Assembly: GCA_964607675.1 (NCBI GenBank)
Contig: CAZSLC010000017.1
Span: 1-42,673, forward strand
Source: CAZSLC01 sp964607675
GTDB taxonomy: Bacteria; Bacteroidota; Bacteroidia; Bacteroidales; UBA932
Reading direction: 5' to 3'
DNA length: 42,673 nt
Shown: positions 1 to 8,754 of the stretch, in pieces
Position numbering within the stretch: the stretch's first letter is position 1
How the letters are laid out: every line of letters starts with the position of its first letter
The notes under the pieces: generated by a model
Told to the model about the DNA's origin: nothing
Seen by the model: the letters and a program-made list of their open reading frames with translations, nothing else
The model's database searches: none
Position numbers and translations under genes: made by a program

Positions 1-582
<582 letters not shown>

Positions 583-630
583 ATATATTTTTAAATTACT
601 AAGCTGTCCTGACAGGTATTTTTTATTGAC

Positions 631-651
631 GAGGTTATTATACTTAACCTC
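631..651 (-). other. Hairpin in the 16S rRNA leader
   Basis: GAGGTTA (631-637) and TAACCTC (645-651) form a perfect 7-bp stem with a 7-nt loop inside the transcribed leader between the rRNA promoter and the mature 16S end. It could be part of an rRNA processing or antitermination signal; the function is inferred from position only. Confidence 0.45.
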
Positions 652-718
652 TACCTTTTTCACTCGTACAATGCTATCAATGAACTTTTTTATACATCCG
701 TTTTTCTCAAACGGGCTG

Positions 719-749
719 CAAAGATATACACTCTTTTTTAACAAACAAA
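719..749 (-). promoter_or_regulatory. rRNA operon promoter, Bacteroidota type
   Basis: On the minus strand a -33 TTTG (746-749) and a -7 TATCTTTG (719-726) are separated by exactly 19 nt, matching the Bacteroidota consensus TTTG-19-TAnnTTTG. Transcription should start near 712-715, which gives a leader of about 130 nt before the 16S 5' end. An A/T tract at about 750-775, just upstream of the -33 box, could act as an UP-like element. Confidence 0.85.
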
Positions 750-821
750 TTTTTTTTCGTTTTTTTTAAAAATTATTTCTCTATCGCATTCTATATCGAA
801 TAAAAATTAGACCTTTGCGTT

Positions 822-1364
822 ATGTTATGGACACTATTTAGCACTTTTGCAAAAATTGGAGCTTTCACAATAGGCGGTGGCGTAGCTATGATACCCATTA
901 TCCAACAAGACGTAGTATATAGGCATCATTGGATGGATGATGAGGAGTTCTTAGATGTATTAGCCGTCGCTCAATCTGCACCAGGACTTATGGCTGTAAA
1001 TATAGCCATCTTCGTGGGATATAAAGTCTCAGGAATAAAAGGAAGCCTTATAGCAACATTGGGGAGTATTATTCCTCCCTTTCTTATAATACTCGTCATT
1101 GCCTCCACTTTTAAAGAGTTTAACAGTTATCCTGCAGTCCAAGCAGCATTCGCAGGGATAAGGCCAGCTGTTGTAGGACTTATCGCAGCACCCATGATAA
1201 ACATGATAATTCAATCAAAGCCCAACTTCATAAGTATATCTGTTATCATAATAAGCATTGTCCTGATAACCTATATCCACATCTCTCCTATTTGGATATT
1301 ATCTGCTATCTCAGCTTCAGCACTCATTTATACATACATAAAAGTAAGGAGGTCCAAATCATGA
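822..1364 (+). CDS. Chromate transporter family protein, first half-size subunit
   Basis: The 180-residue hydrophobic protein carries one CHR domain, with the family signature FTIGGG at residues 15-20 and a Pro-Gly pair at 54-55 after a conserved acidic helix. Long ChrA proteins contain two such domains; here they are split into two adjacent genes that probably form a heterodimer in the inner membrane. The stop overlaps the next start (ATGA), so translation is likely coupled. The substrate is chromate by family name only; many members have never been tested. A near-consensus -7 box (GACCTTTG, 810-817) ends 4 nt before the ATG, so the mRNA may be leaderless. The gene is divergent from the rRNA operon. 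Confidence 0.85.
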   Translation: MLWTLFSTFAKIGAFTIGGGVAMIPIIQQDVVYRHHWMDDEEFLDVLAVAQSAPGLMAVNIAIFVGYKVSGIKGSLIATLGSIIPPFLIILVIASTFKEFNSYPAVQAAFAGIRPAVVGLIAAPMINMIIQSKPNFISISVIIISIVLITYIHISPIWILSAISASALIYTYIKVRRSKS

Positions 1365-1909
1365 TATTTTGGACCCTTTTCCACACTTTTTTCGTAATAG
1401 GGATGTTTACCTTTGGTGGTGGCTATGCCATTCTCTCTCTAATCCAGAACAAAGTAGTTGTGGATTATGCTTGGATGACGGTAGAAGAGTTTACAGATAT
1501 TGTTGCTATCTCTCAGATGTCACCTGGCCCTATTGGTATCAACTCTGCCACCTATTTAGGCTATACCGTTGTCGAAAATCTTGGCTATTCACATTTTCTT
1601 TGCCTCTTGGGCTCACTCACAGCAACATTTGCGGTAGTTCTCCCCTCTTTCATAGTTGTCATTTGGATATGTATTCTTTTCAATAGATTTAAAACAAATA
1701 TATGGTTTACAGCTATTCTCAAGGCCATAAAACCTGCCGTGATCGCCATGATTGGCTCTGCTGCATTTATTTTAATCACACCTGACAACTTCATAGACTG
1801 GAAAAGTTGGGCTATTTGCGCCACAGCATTTTGTTTATCATTCTTCCTCAAACTAAATCCAATATACATCCTCATTGGTGGAGGTGTCGTTGGTTATCTC
1901 ATTTATTAA
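1361..1909 (+). CDS. Chromate transporter family protein, second half-size subunit
   Basis: This is the 182-residue partner of the preceding gene, with the same CHR signature (FTFGGG, residues 16-21; Pro-Gly at 55-56) and several membrane helices. An in-frame start exists at 1292, but it would overlap the upstream gene by 70 nt. The ATG at 1361 follows a clear Shine-Dalgarno stretch (AAGGAGGT at 1346-1353) and gives a 4-nt ATGA overlap, so I chose it. The two half-proteins probably assemble as an antiparallel heterodimer, which is known for short-chain CHR pairs. Transport of chromate is a family inference. Confidence 0.85.
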   Translation: MIFWTLFHTFFVIGMFTFGGGYAILSLIQNKVVVDYAWMTVEEFTDIVAISQMSPGPIGINSATYLGYTVVENLGYSHFLCLLGSLTATFAVVLPSFIVVIWICILFNRFKTNIWFTAILKAIKPAVIAMIGSAAFILITPDNFIDWKSWAICATAFCLSFFLKLNPIYILIGGGVVGYLIY

Positions 1910-1951
1910 AATATACAAGATATTTTACTACATTTATAGTCAAATATCATC

Positions 1952-2977
1952 ATGACTATGAGATTTATATTAATTATTCTAAATATTACAACAACAATAC
2001 TCCTATTCTCATGTAATAGACCCATTGAAGAACCAGAAAAGGAGAAAACCGCCTTTGCCAAAGGGGCTGATATCAGTTGGGTAACAGAGATGGAGAGGGA
2101 TGGGATTAAGTTTTACAATAAGGAGGGGGAAGAGAGGGAGTGTACAGCACTTATGAAAGAGTTGTCTTTTAATTCTATCAGGTTAAGGGTTTGGGTAAAT
2201 CCTAAAGATGGGTGGTGTGGCAAAGAAGATCTATTAGTTAAGGCAAAAAGGGCATATCAGTTGGGGATGAGACTTATGATAGATTTTCATTATAGCGATT
2301 CTTGGGCTGATCCAGGTAAACAAAACAAACCCAAAGATTGGGAAAACTACTCTTTGGCAGAGCTTTCCAACGCGGTAAAGAATCATACCAAAGAGATTCT
2401 TCAATTATTGAAAAACGAGGGGATAACCCCTGAATGGGTACAAGTAGGCAACGAAACATCCAATGGGATGTTGTGGGAGGATGGAAAGGCAAGCCTTCAG
2501 ATGGCCAATTATGCCCTTCTTAACAATGCAGGGTATGATGCTGTCAAAGAGGTTTTTCCTGAAACAAAAGTGATAGTCCATCTCCCCAACGGCTACGACA
2601 AAGAGCTATACAAGTGGCTTTTCAATGCCCTTAGAGCTAATGGAGGAAAGTGGGACATCATAGGGATGTCTCTCTACCCTTCAAAAGAGAACTGGGAAAC
2701 AAGAATACAAGAGTCTATTTTAAACATCAAGCAACTTGTCATAAATTATAAGACAGATGTTATGATTTGCGAGGTTGGAATGCCATGGGATGACCCTGGA
2801 ACTTGCAAATCTTTTCTTAGTGAGCTAATTACCAAATGCAAAGCATTAGACAATGATAGGTGTAAAGGGATATTCTATTGGGAGCCTCAAAGCAATCCCA
2901 AATGGAATGGCTATACATTAGGGGCATTTGATTCAAACTTCAAACCCACTTCAGCTTTAGAGGCTTTTAAATTATAA
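1952..2977 (+). CDS. Arabinogalactan endo-beta-1,4-galactanase (GH53), surface lipoprotein
   Basis: This family 53 glycoside hydrolase cleaves beta-1,4-galactan chains such as pectic arabinogalactan I side chains. It has 341 residues. The signal peptide ends in the lipobox LLFSC with Cys21, followed by an acidic stretch (IEEPEKEK) that resembles the surface-export signal of Bacteroidota lipoproteins. The likely acid/base Glu168 lies in QVGNE and the likely nucleophile Glu274 in CEVGMPW, both typical of the clan A barrel. It is the first gene of a run with a beta-galactosidase 10 nt downstream, then galK and galM. No SusC/SusD pair is present. A 7-bp inverted repeat (1919-1925 and 1942-1948) lies just upstream of the start. 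Confidence 0.93.
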   Translation: MTMRFILIILNITTTILLFSCNRPIEEPEKEKTAFAKGADISWVTEMERDGIKFYNKEGEERECTALMKELSFNSIRLRVWVNPKDGWCGKEDLLVKAKRAYQLGMRLMIDFHYSDSWADPGKQNKPKDWENYSLAELSNAVKNHTKEILQLLKNEGITPEWVQVGNETSNGMLWEDGKASLQMANYALLNNAGYDAVKEVFPETKVIVHLPNGYDKELYKWLFNALRANGGKWDIIGMSLYPSKENWETRIQESILNIKQLVINYKTDVMICEVGMPWDDPGTCKSFLSELITKCKALDNDRCKGIFYWEPQSNPKWNGYTLGAFDSNFKPTSALEAFKL

Positions 2978-2987
2978 CTTCACGAAA

Positions 2988-5423
2988 ATGAGATATATTA
3001 TAACAATTATCATACTCCTTTTTCTGAGTATATCCCCCCCTCTAAAGGGCTACTGTCAAACCACCCTGCTGGATAAGGGATGGGAGTTCAAGAAAGAATC
3101 AGACTCCGAATGGAAAAAAGTGGACATCCCTCACGATTGGGCAATATTTGGTCCATTTGACAGGGATAATGACCTTCAGGAGGTAGCTGTAGTGCAAAAT
3201 TTTGAGACACAAAAAAGTATAAAGAGAGGGCGTACTGGGGGGCTCCCGTATGTAGGGAAAGGGTATTATAGAAGAGTATTAAAAATTGAAAAAAGGGGTG
3301 ACCATCCCTTTTGGGGAAAAAATTATCTCCTCCTTTTCGATGGAGCAATGAGCGAAGCAGTAGTGGCAGTAAATGGGAAAGAGGCTATATATTGGCCTTA
3401 TGGTTACAACTCATTCTACTGCGATATAACGAACTTAATTAATGATGATGGTACAGATAACGAGATACTTGTAAAAATTGAAAATCTTCCTCAATCTTCA
3501 AGATGGTACCCTGGGGCAGGACTGTACAGAAATGTATATCTCATTGAGAACAATAAAGTTCACATCCCCATTTGGGGAACACAAATAATAACAGATCTCA
3601 CCAATGACTATAAAAAAAGTGACATCACTATCTTTAGTGAAATAGAAGGAATAAAAAATGATATTGAAAACGTGACTATCAGCACTTCTATATATTCACC
3701 CGAAGGGACAATAGTCGCAAAATCGGAGAATGCCGTATTTGAAAAAACAGAGAATGAAAAATATAAAGCTAAACAGTTATTAAAAATCAATAATCCAGTC
3801 CTTTGGTCCCCAGAATCACCCAAGATATATAGAGCTAAAACCAAGATATATGTAAATGGAGATTTAAGTGACGAATATACCACCCCCTTCGGCATCAGAA
3901 CAATAGAAGTTAAATCCGAAAGTGGTTTCTTTCTAAATGGTAAAAATAGAAAGTTCAAAGGGGTATGTCTTCACCACGATTTAGGTCCTTTAGGTGCTGC
4001 TGTCAATAAATCTGCGATCAGGCACCAACTCAATATGCTAAAGGATATGGGATGCGACGCAATAAGGACAACCCACAATATGCCAGCACCTGAATTGATA
4101 CAATTATGTGATGAGATGGGATTTATGGTCATTTTAGAAAATTTTGATGAGTGGGATGAGCCCAAATGTCTAAATGGCTACCATCGTCATTTTAAAAAAT
4201 GGGCAGAAAAGGACATGATTAACATGCTCCATCAATACAGAAATTCACCATCTGTGGTGATGTGGAGCATAGGCAATGAGGTCCCTACCCAATGGAAACC
4301 TGAAGGTTTTAAGGTCGCTACATTTCTCCGAGATATATGCCACAGAGAAGACCCCACGCGCCCTATTACATGCGGGATGGATCAAGTTGATGCTGTTCTC
4401 TCAAATGGGTTTGCAGCAGTAATGGATGTCCCTGGCCTTAATTATCGCACTCATAAATATGTTGACGCATACGAGAGACTTCCTCAAAAGATGATATTGG
4501 GCAGTGAATCTGCCTCAACTGTGAGTTCTCGTGGGGAATATTTCTTCCCTGTAGAGAAAAAAGCAGATGCTCTGCACAACAACCACCAAAGCTCATCCTA
4601 CGATGTTGAATACTGTTCTTGGTCAAATATCCCTGATGAGGACTTTGCTCTATCAGATGACTACCCATGGACAATGGGTCAATTTGTATGGACAGGTTTT
4701 GATTATCTTGGTGAGCCAAGCCCCTATGATACAGACGCATGGCCCAATCATAGCTCTGTTTTCGGCATCATTGATATGGCATCCATCCCCAAAGATAGAT
4801 ATTACCTCTATCGAAGCGTCTGGAACAATGAGAGTCCAACCCTCCATATTCTTCCTCATTGGAACTGGAAAGGGAGGGAAGGGGCTATAACTCCTGTTTA
4901 TGTCTACACATCCTATCCTAAAGCAGAGTTGTTTTTAAATGGACGCAGTCAAGGAATGAGAGAAAAATCTAAAAAAGAGCTCTTAGATAGATATAGACTG
5001 AGATGGAATGATGTAAAATATGAGGCTGGAGAATTAAAAGTGGTGGCATACAACCAAAACGGAGAGAAAGTTGATGAAAAGTTCATTGTCACAGCTGACA
5101 AGGCTCATCACATAGAACTCGTCAATTGTTCAATACGAAAAAACGAGGATAAAGAATTACTCTACATAAGAGCCATTATCGTAGATAAAAATGGCAACCT
5201 CTGCCCCAATGCCTCAAACACCATTAATATAGAAGTTAATGGAGGTGGCAAGTTTAAAGCGATTGCCAATGGCGATCCCACAAATTTAGAGCTATTCCAC
5301 ATCCCCTCAATGAAGGCATTTAATGGTATGCTTACTACAATTGTGGAGGTAACTTGCAACCAAATAATAACAATTGAAGCACAATCCAAAAACATAAAAA
5401 AAGGAAAATTAATTATTAAATAA
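2988..5423 (+). CDS. Beta-galactosidase, GH2 family, periplasmic
   Basis: This 811-residue enzyme is expected to release galactose from the oligosaccharides produced by the upstream galactanase. A signal peptide without a lipobox (about residues 1-23, ending near GYCQ) points to the periplasm. The order is N-terminal sugar-binding domain, immunoglobulin-like domain, TIM barrel from about residue 320 to 600, then C-terminal beta domains. The acid/base is Glu431 in SIGNE and the nucleophile is Glu507 in LGSES, which fits the GH2 pattern. The exact substrate (galactan oligomer, lactose or another beta-galactoside) cannot be read from sequence. It lies 10 nt after the GH53 gene and 7 nt before galK. 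Confidence 0.93.
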   Translation: MRYIITIIILLFLSISPPLKGYCQTTLLDKGWEFKKESDSEWKKVDIPHDWAIFGPFDRDNDLQEVAVVQNFETQKSIKRGRTGGLPYVGKGYYRRVLKIEKRGDHPFWGKNYLLLFDGAMSEAVVAVNGKEAIYWPYGYNSFYCDITNLINDDGTDNEILVKIENLPQSSRWYPGAGLYRNVYLIENNKVHIPIWGTQIITDLTNDYKKSDITIFSEIEGIKNDIENVTISTSIYSPEGTIVAKSENAVFEKTENEKYKAKQLLKINNPVLWSPESPKIYRAKTKIYVNGDLSDEYTTPFGIRTIEVKSESGFFLNGKNRKFKGVCLHHDLGPLGAAVNKSAIRHQLNMLKDMGCDAIRTTHNMPAPELIQLCDEMGFMVILENFDEWDEPKCLNGYHRHFKKWAEKDMINMLHQYRNSPSVVMWSIGNEVPTQWKPEGFKVATFLRDICHREDPTRPITCGMDQVDAVLSNGFAAVMDVPGLNYRTHKYVDAYERLPQKMILGSESASTVSSRGEYFFPVEKKADALHNNHQSSSYDVEYCSWSNIPDEDFALSDDYPWTMGQFVWTGFDYLGEPSPYDTDAWPNHSSVFGIIDMASIPKDRYYLYRSVWNNESPTLHILPHWNWKGREGAITPVYVYTSYPKAELFLNGRSQGMREKSKKELLDRYRLRWNDVKYEAGELKVVAYNQNGEKVDEKFIVTADKAHHIELVNCSIRKNEDKELLYIRAIIVDKNGNLCPNASNTINIEVNGGGKFKAIANGDPTNLELFHIPSMKAFNGMLTTIVEVTCNQIITIEAQSKNIKKGKLIIK

Positions 5424-5430
5424 ACATATT

Positions 5431-6558
5431 ATGAGAGAGACTATAAAAAAACTATTTAAAAGTCATTTTAACACAGATGGCGATTTCTACGCATCTGCAG
5501 GGCGTATTAATCTTATAGGAGAACATACAGATTACAATGGTGGATTTGTATTTCCAGGAGCAATTGACAAGGGGATGATAGCCGAGATAAAATTGAACGG
5601 AATGGATAAGGTCCGAGCATATTCTGTTGACCTCAATGATTATACTGAATTTGGTTTCAACGAAGAAGAGGCCCCTAAACAACAATGGGCAAGGTATATA
5701 TTCGGAGTGTGCAGAGAAATCATCAAGAGAGGGTACTCCTTACAGGGGTTTGATACAGCATTTGCAGGGGATGTCCCCCTCGGAGCTGGTATGTCCTCAT
5801 CAGCTGCCCTTGAAAGCACCTACGCCTTTGCCCTCAACGATATTTTCTCCCTCGGTATTGAAAAATTTGAACTGGCTCGCATCGGGCAGGCTACAGAGCA
5901 TAATTACTGCGGAGTGAAATGTGGCATCATGGATCAATTTGCCTCTATTTTCGGCAAGGCTGGCAATCTCATTCGCCTCGACTGTAGGAGCCTCGAATAT
6001 GAATATTTCCCCTTTAACCCCATTGGATATAAACTGGTGCTCCTTGACACCGTGGTAAAACACGAATTGGCCTCTTCTGCCTACAACAAACGGAGAGAAT
6101 CCTGTGAAAGGGCAGCCAAGGCAATGGGGGTAGCATTTCTTCGTGACGCAGACATGAATATGCTCAATAAGATCAAAGAGGAGATCACCGAAGAGGACTA
6201 CAAAAGGGCAGAATATGTGATTGGTGAGAAAAAAAGGGTACTCGATGTATGCGAGGCACTGGGCAGGGGCGATTATAAAACCGTTGGTGAAAAGATGTAT
6301 GAAACCCACTATGGCATGAGTAAACTCTATGAAGTGAGCTGCGAAGAGCTCGATTTCCTCAATGACATAGCGAAGAGGAACGGGGTCACTGGTTCAAGGG
6401 TGATGGGTGGTGGTTTTGGTGGATGCACCATCAATCTTGTAAAGGAGAGCCTCTACGACAGTTTCATTGAGAATGCGAAGGTGGCATACAAAGAGAAATA
6501 TGGCAAAGAGCCAAAGGTTTACCCAGTGGTAATCGCCGACGGAGCAAGGAAACTTTAA
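5431..6558 (+). CDS. galK: Galactokinase
   Basis: This enzyme phosphorylates alpha-D-galactose with ATP to galactose 1-phosphate, the first cytoplasmic step of the Leloir pathway. It has 375 residues, the usual length for this GHMP kinase. The galactokinase signature GRINLIGEHTDYNGG starts near residue 24, the ATP-binding motif GAGMSSSAALE lies near residue 117, the catalytic Asp168 sits in GIMDQF, and the C-terminal motif GGGFGGC is intact. It is third in the galactan operon, 7 nt after the beta-galactosidase. The downstream Leloir enzymes galT and galE are not in this window. Confidence 0.96.
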   Translation: MRETIKKLFKSHFNTDGDFYASAGRINLIGEHTDYNGGFVFPGAIDKGMIAEIKLNGMDKVRAYSVDLNDYTEFGFNEEEAPKQQWARYIFGVCREIIKRGYSLQGFDTAFAGDVPLGAGMSSSAALESTYAFALNDIFSLGIEKFELARIGQATEHNYCGVKCGIMDQFASIFGKAGNLIRLDCRSLEYEYFPFNPIGYKLVLLDTVVKHELASSAYNKRRESCERAAKAMGVAFLRDADMNMLNKIKEEITEEDYKRAEYVIGEKKRVLDVCEALGRGDYKTVGEKMYETHYGMSKLYEVSCEELDFLNDIAKRNGVTGSRVMGGGFGGCTINLVKESLYDSFIENAKVAYKEKYGKEPKVYPVVIADGARKL

Positions 6559-6584
6559 CACTAAAAATTCAAACTTTTTTAAAA

Positions 6585-7607
6585 ATGATTGAACTTACAA
6601 ATAAAAATGGTGCCTCGGTATGGCTCACAGAAATTGGGGCAGGGATAGTATCTGTTATAGTCCCCGACAGAGATGGCAACTTAGCAGATGTGGCACTCGG
6701 TTACAAGGATGAAAAAAGCTACATAGGAGATGGTCCATGCTCAGGGAAAATCCCTGGCAGATACGCCAATCGAATTGCAAAGGGGAGATTTTCTCTCGAC
6801 GGAAAGGGATACACACTTCCGATAAACAACGGTCCCAACCACCTCCACGGAGGGCCAAATGGGTTCTCTAACAAAAAATGGGAAATTGTTCCAAATGAAA
6901 ATACCGCTGACAATGGAAGGAGGGTACAATTTACCCTCACCAGCCCCAACACAGAAGAGGGCTATCCAGGGAAATTGGTAGTCAATGCCATCTATACTTG
7001 GAGTGAGGAAAATATCCTTCGACTCGATATATTTGCACAGACAGATGCCCCCACAGTAATTAACCTCACCAACCACACCTACTGGAACCTCAAGGGTGAA
7101 AACAGCGGTACTATTTTGGACCACAATATTAAAATAAATGCCCTCAAATGGCTTCCTACAGATAGCACCCTTATCCCCACAGGGGAAATTGCTAATGTAA
7201 AAGGGACACCGATGGATTTTACCGAGGGGAAAATAATTGGAAAAGAGATCAACAATGATTTTCCAGCCTTAGAATATGGAAAAGGATATGACAACTGCTG
7301 GGTTCTAAATGAAGGTGAGGGGGTAAAAGAAGCAGCTGTTTTAACAGAGGAATCAACAGGGCGCAAACTCACCATTTGCACCACCCAACCTGCTGTCCAA
7401 GTATATACTGGCAACTGGCTCTCAGGCTCTCCAATCAGCAAATCAGGAAGATCCTACAACGACTATGAAGGGGTTGCTATTGAATGTCAAAATTTTCCAG
7501 ATGCCCCCAACCACCCCAATTTCCCAAATGCCATCTTAAGACCATCTGAAAAATATCATCAGATAATAGAGTTCAGATTTAACACCAATAAACCCCGAAG
7601 CATTTAA
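6585..7607 (+). CDS. galM: Aldose 1-epimerase (galactose mutarotase)
   Basis: This enzyme interconverts beta- and alpha-galactose so that the galactokinase encoded just upstream receives its alpha-anomer. It has 340 residues and no signal peptide, so it should be cytoplasmic. The catalytic His164 lies in NLTNHTYW and the general base Glu300 in AIECQNFPDAPN, both classical GalM positions; the conserved Arg/Asn motif GRYANRI is also present. It is the last gene of the galactan/galactose operon, 26 nt after galK. Its stop codon lies in the loop of the terminator-like hairpin at 7592-7619. Confidence 0.95.
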   Translation: MIELTNKNGASVWLTEIGAGIVSVIVPDRDGNLADVALGYKDEKSYIGDGPCSGKIPGRYANRIAKGRFSLDGKGYTLPINNGPNHLHGGPNGFSNKKWEIVPNENTADNGRRVQFTLTSPNTEEGYPGKLVVNAIYTWSEENILRLDIFAQTDAPTVINLTNHTYWNLKGENSGTILDHNIKINALKWLPTDSTLIPTGEIANVKGTPMDFTEGKIIGKEINNDFPALEYGKGYDNCWVLNEGEGVKEAAVLTEESTGRKLTICTTQPAVQVYTGNWLSGSPISKSGRSYNDYEGVAIECQNFPDAPNHPNFPNAILRPSEKYHQIIEFRFNTNKPRSI

Positions 7608-7619
7608 CAACTTCGGGGT
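7592..7619 (+). terminator. Hairpin at the end of the galactose operon
   Basis: ACCCCGAAG (7592-7600) and CTTCGGGGT (7611-7619) make a perfect 9-bp stem with a 10-nt loop that contains the galM stop codon. There is no strong T-run on the plus side (CCTTGG follows). Read on the minus strand the stem is followed by TTTATT, so it may serve both convergent genes. Confidence 0.6.
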
Positions 7620-7653
7620 CCTTGGATCAACAAACTCATTAATAATAACTATC

Positions 7654-8634
7654 TTACTTATCGCCTTTGCTATGTAAATATTTGTTCACTGCACTTTGAG
7701 AGGGGGCAATCATAGTTTCGTTTTCACTAATCGAAGAAGCAATTGAATTAACACCCCCTGTGATATTAAATTCCATCACCTTTACACACTTATCGTTGAG
7801 ATCAGAACTGATTTGATTGTTGGCTCTTGTAGCGGCAAATTCTCCATAAGCAGGGTTAACTCCCACCGTTGGTTTTATATAACTTTCATTATGGATTGCC
7901 GTTACCACCCAATTAATTGGAACAGATGTATCACAATTCTTATATTGGTTAACCCACACTTCATATTTTCCATTCAATAGGTAATCTTTGGGGAAGAAAA
8001 CATTCTCATTATTTATCCCATCTATTGAACAGTCTGCATTAGAGTCAACATCCAATCCCCATGTTTGTGATTGTCCCTCAATACTACCACCCTTATTTCT
8101 ATAGTAAATAATAGATCCATCGGGGCGAACGACATACAAATCAAGATCTTTCTCTTTATTGAAAGAGAGACTGATCTGCAAAGCACCAGTTCCTGCTTCA
8201 ATATACTTCACAGCTGCCGTCCACTCATAAGAAATATTGCCTGCACTATCTTTCACAACAATGATAATAGTAAAATTCTGGTGGAGATGCTGGCTGATCA
8301 GCAACACGAAAGAGTATATATTGGTCCCTACAGATATTCCCGTGGTACTTAACTCATAGTGATAACTTTCTCCCTTTATACCTATGTATATGGTAGATAT
8401 AGAGGATACAGAAGAAATATTAACAATAGAAGAACCTCCTGCAATTGCACTTCTATTGATAGATATTTGTGGCGTAGGCAATTCCCCAGATGGACTTGGA
8501 ATGGGAGCATTCACAAATGTAGCACCGCTGATATCAAAATAATTAGTTTTGAAAGGGTTGCTCCCAAGTCCACAAGAACTGAATAAAACAACAGCTAACG
8601 CTGCAACAACAAGATTTTTAAAAAACTTTTTCAT
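7654..8634 (-). CDS. Lipoprotein with a YfaP/DUF2135-like domain
   Basis: This 326-residue protein has a lipoprotein signal peptide with lipobox LFSSC (Cys21). Residues of about 40-140 look like beta-rich Ig-type sequence. About 150-245 matches my recollection of the YfaP/DUF2135 fold: a KDLDLYVVRPDG segment, then GLDVD, then LNGKYEVWVNQY, ending in a Cys-containing loop. The function of that domain is unknown; it is often found in secreted proteins. The C-terminal tail is Ser/Asn rich. It is convergent with galM and follows the AraC regulator gene in the same direction 120 nt away, so the regulator might act on it; that is inference. Confidence 0.7.
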   Translation of the reverse strand: MKKFFKNLVVAALAVVLFSSCGLGSNPFKTNYFDISGATFVNAPIPSPSGELPTPQISINRSAIAGGSSIVNISSVSSISTIYIGIKGESYHYELSTTGISVGTNIYSFVLLISQHLHQNFTIIIVVKDSAGNISYEWTAAVKYIEAGTGALQISLSFNKEKDLDLYVVRPDGSIIYYRNKGGSIEGQSQTWGLDVDSNADCSIDGINNENVFFPKDYLLNGKYEVWVNQYKNCDTSVPINWVVTAIHNESYIKPTVGVNPAYGEFAATRANNQISSDLNDKCVKVMEFNITGGVNSIASSISENETMIAPSQSAVNKYLHSKGDK

Positions 8635-8660
8635 GATTTAGTATTTTTTTAATAGTTATC

Positions 8661-8684
8661 CAAACATAGGGGTACACAAAAATA
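8661..8684 (-). promoter_or_regulatory. Candidate -7 boxes upstream of the DUF2135-like lipoprotein
   Basis: Two minus-strand matches to TAnnTTTG occur here, TATGTTTG (8661-8668) and TATTTTTG (8677-8684). Neither has a good TTTG at the -33 position. The proximal one would give a leader of about 20 nt before the ATG at 8634. Confidence 0.4.
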
Positions 8685-8754
8685 CTAAGGATGGAAATTG
8701 GGCTATTGTCATTTTGAATAATATGATTCTCAAATTAACAATATGACATAAAAG

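Noticed and set aside
1292..1360. Upstream in-frame extension of the second chromate transporter
   Set aside because: It overlaps the preceding gene by about 70 nt and lacks a ribosome-binding site, while the ATG at 1361 has AAGGAGGT and an ATGA overlap.
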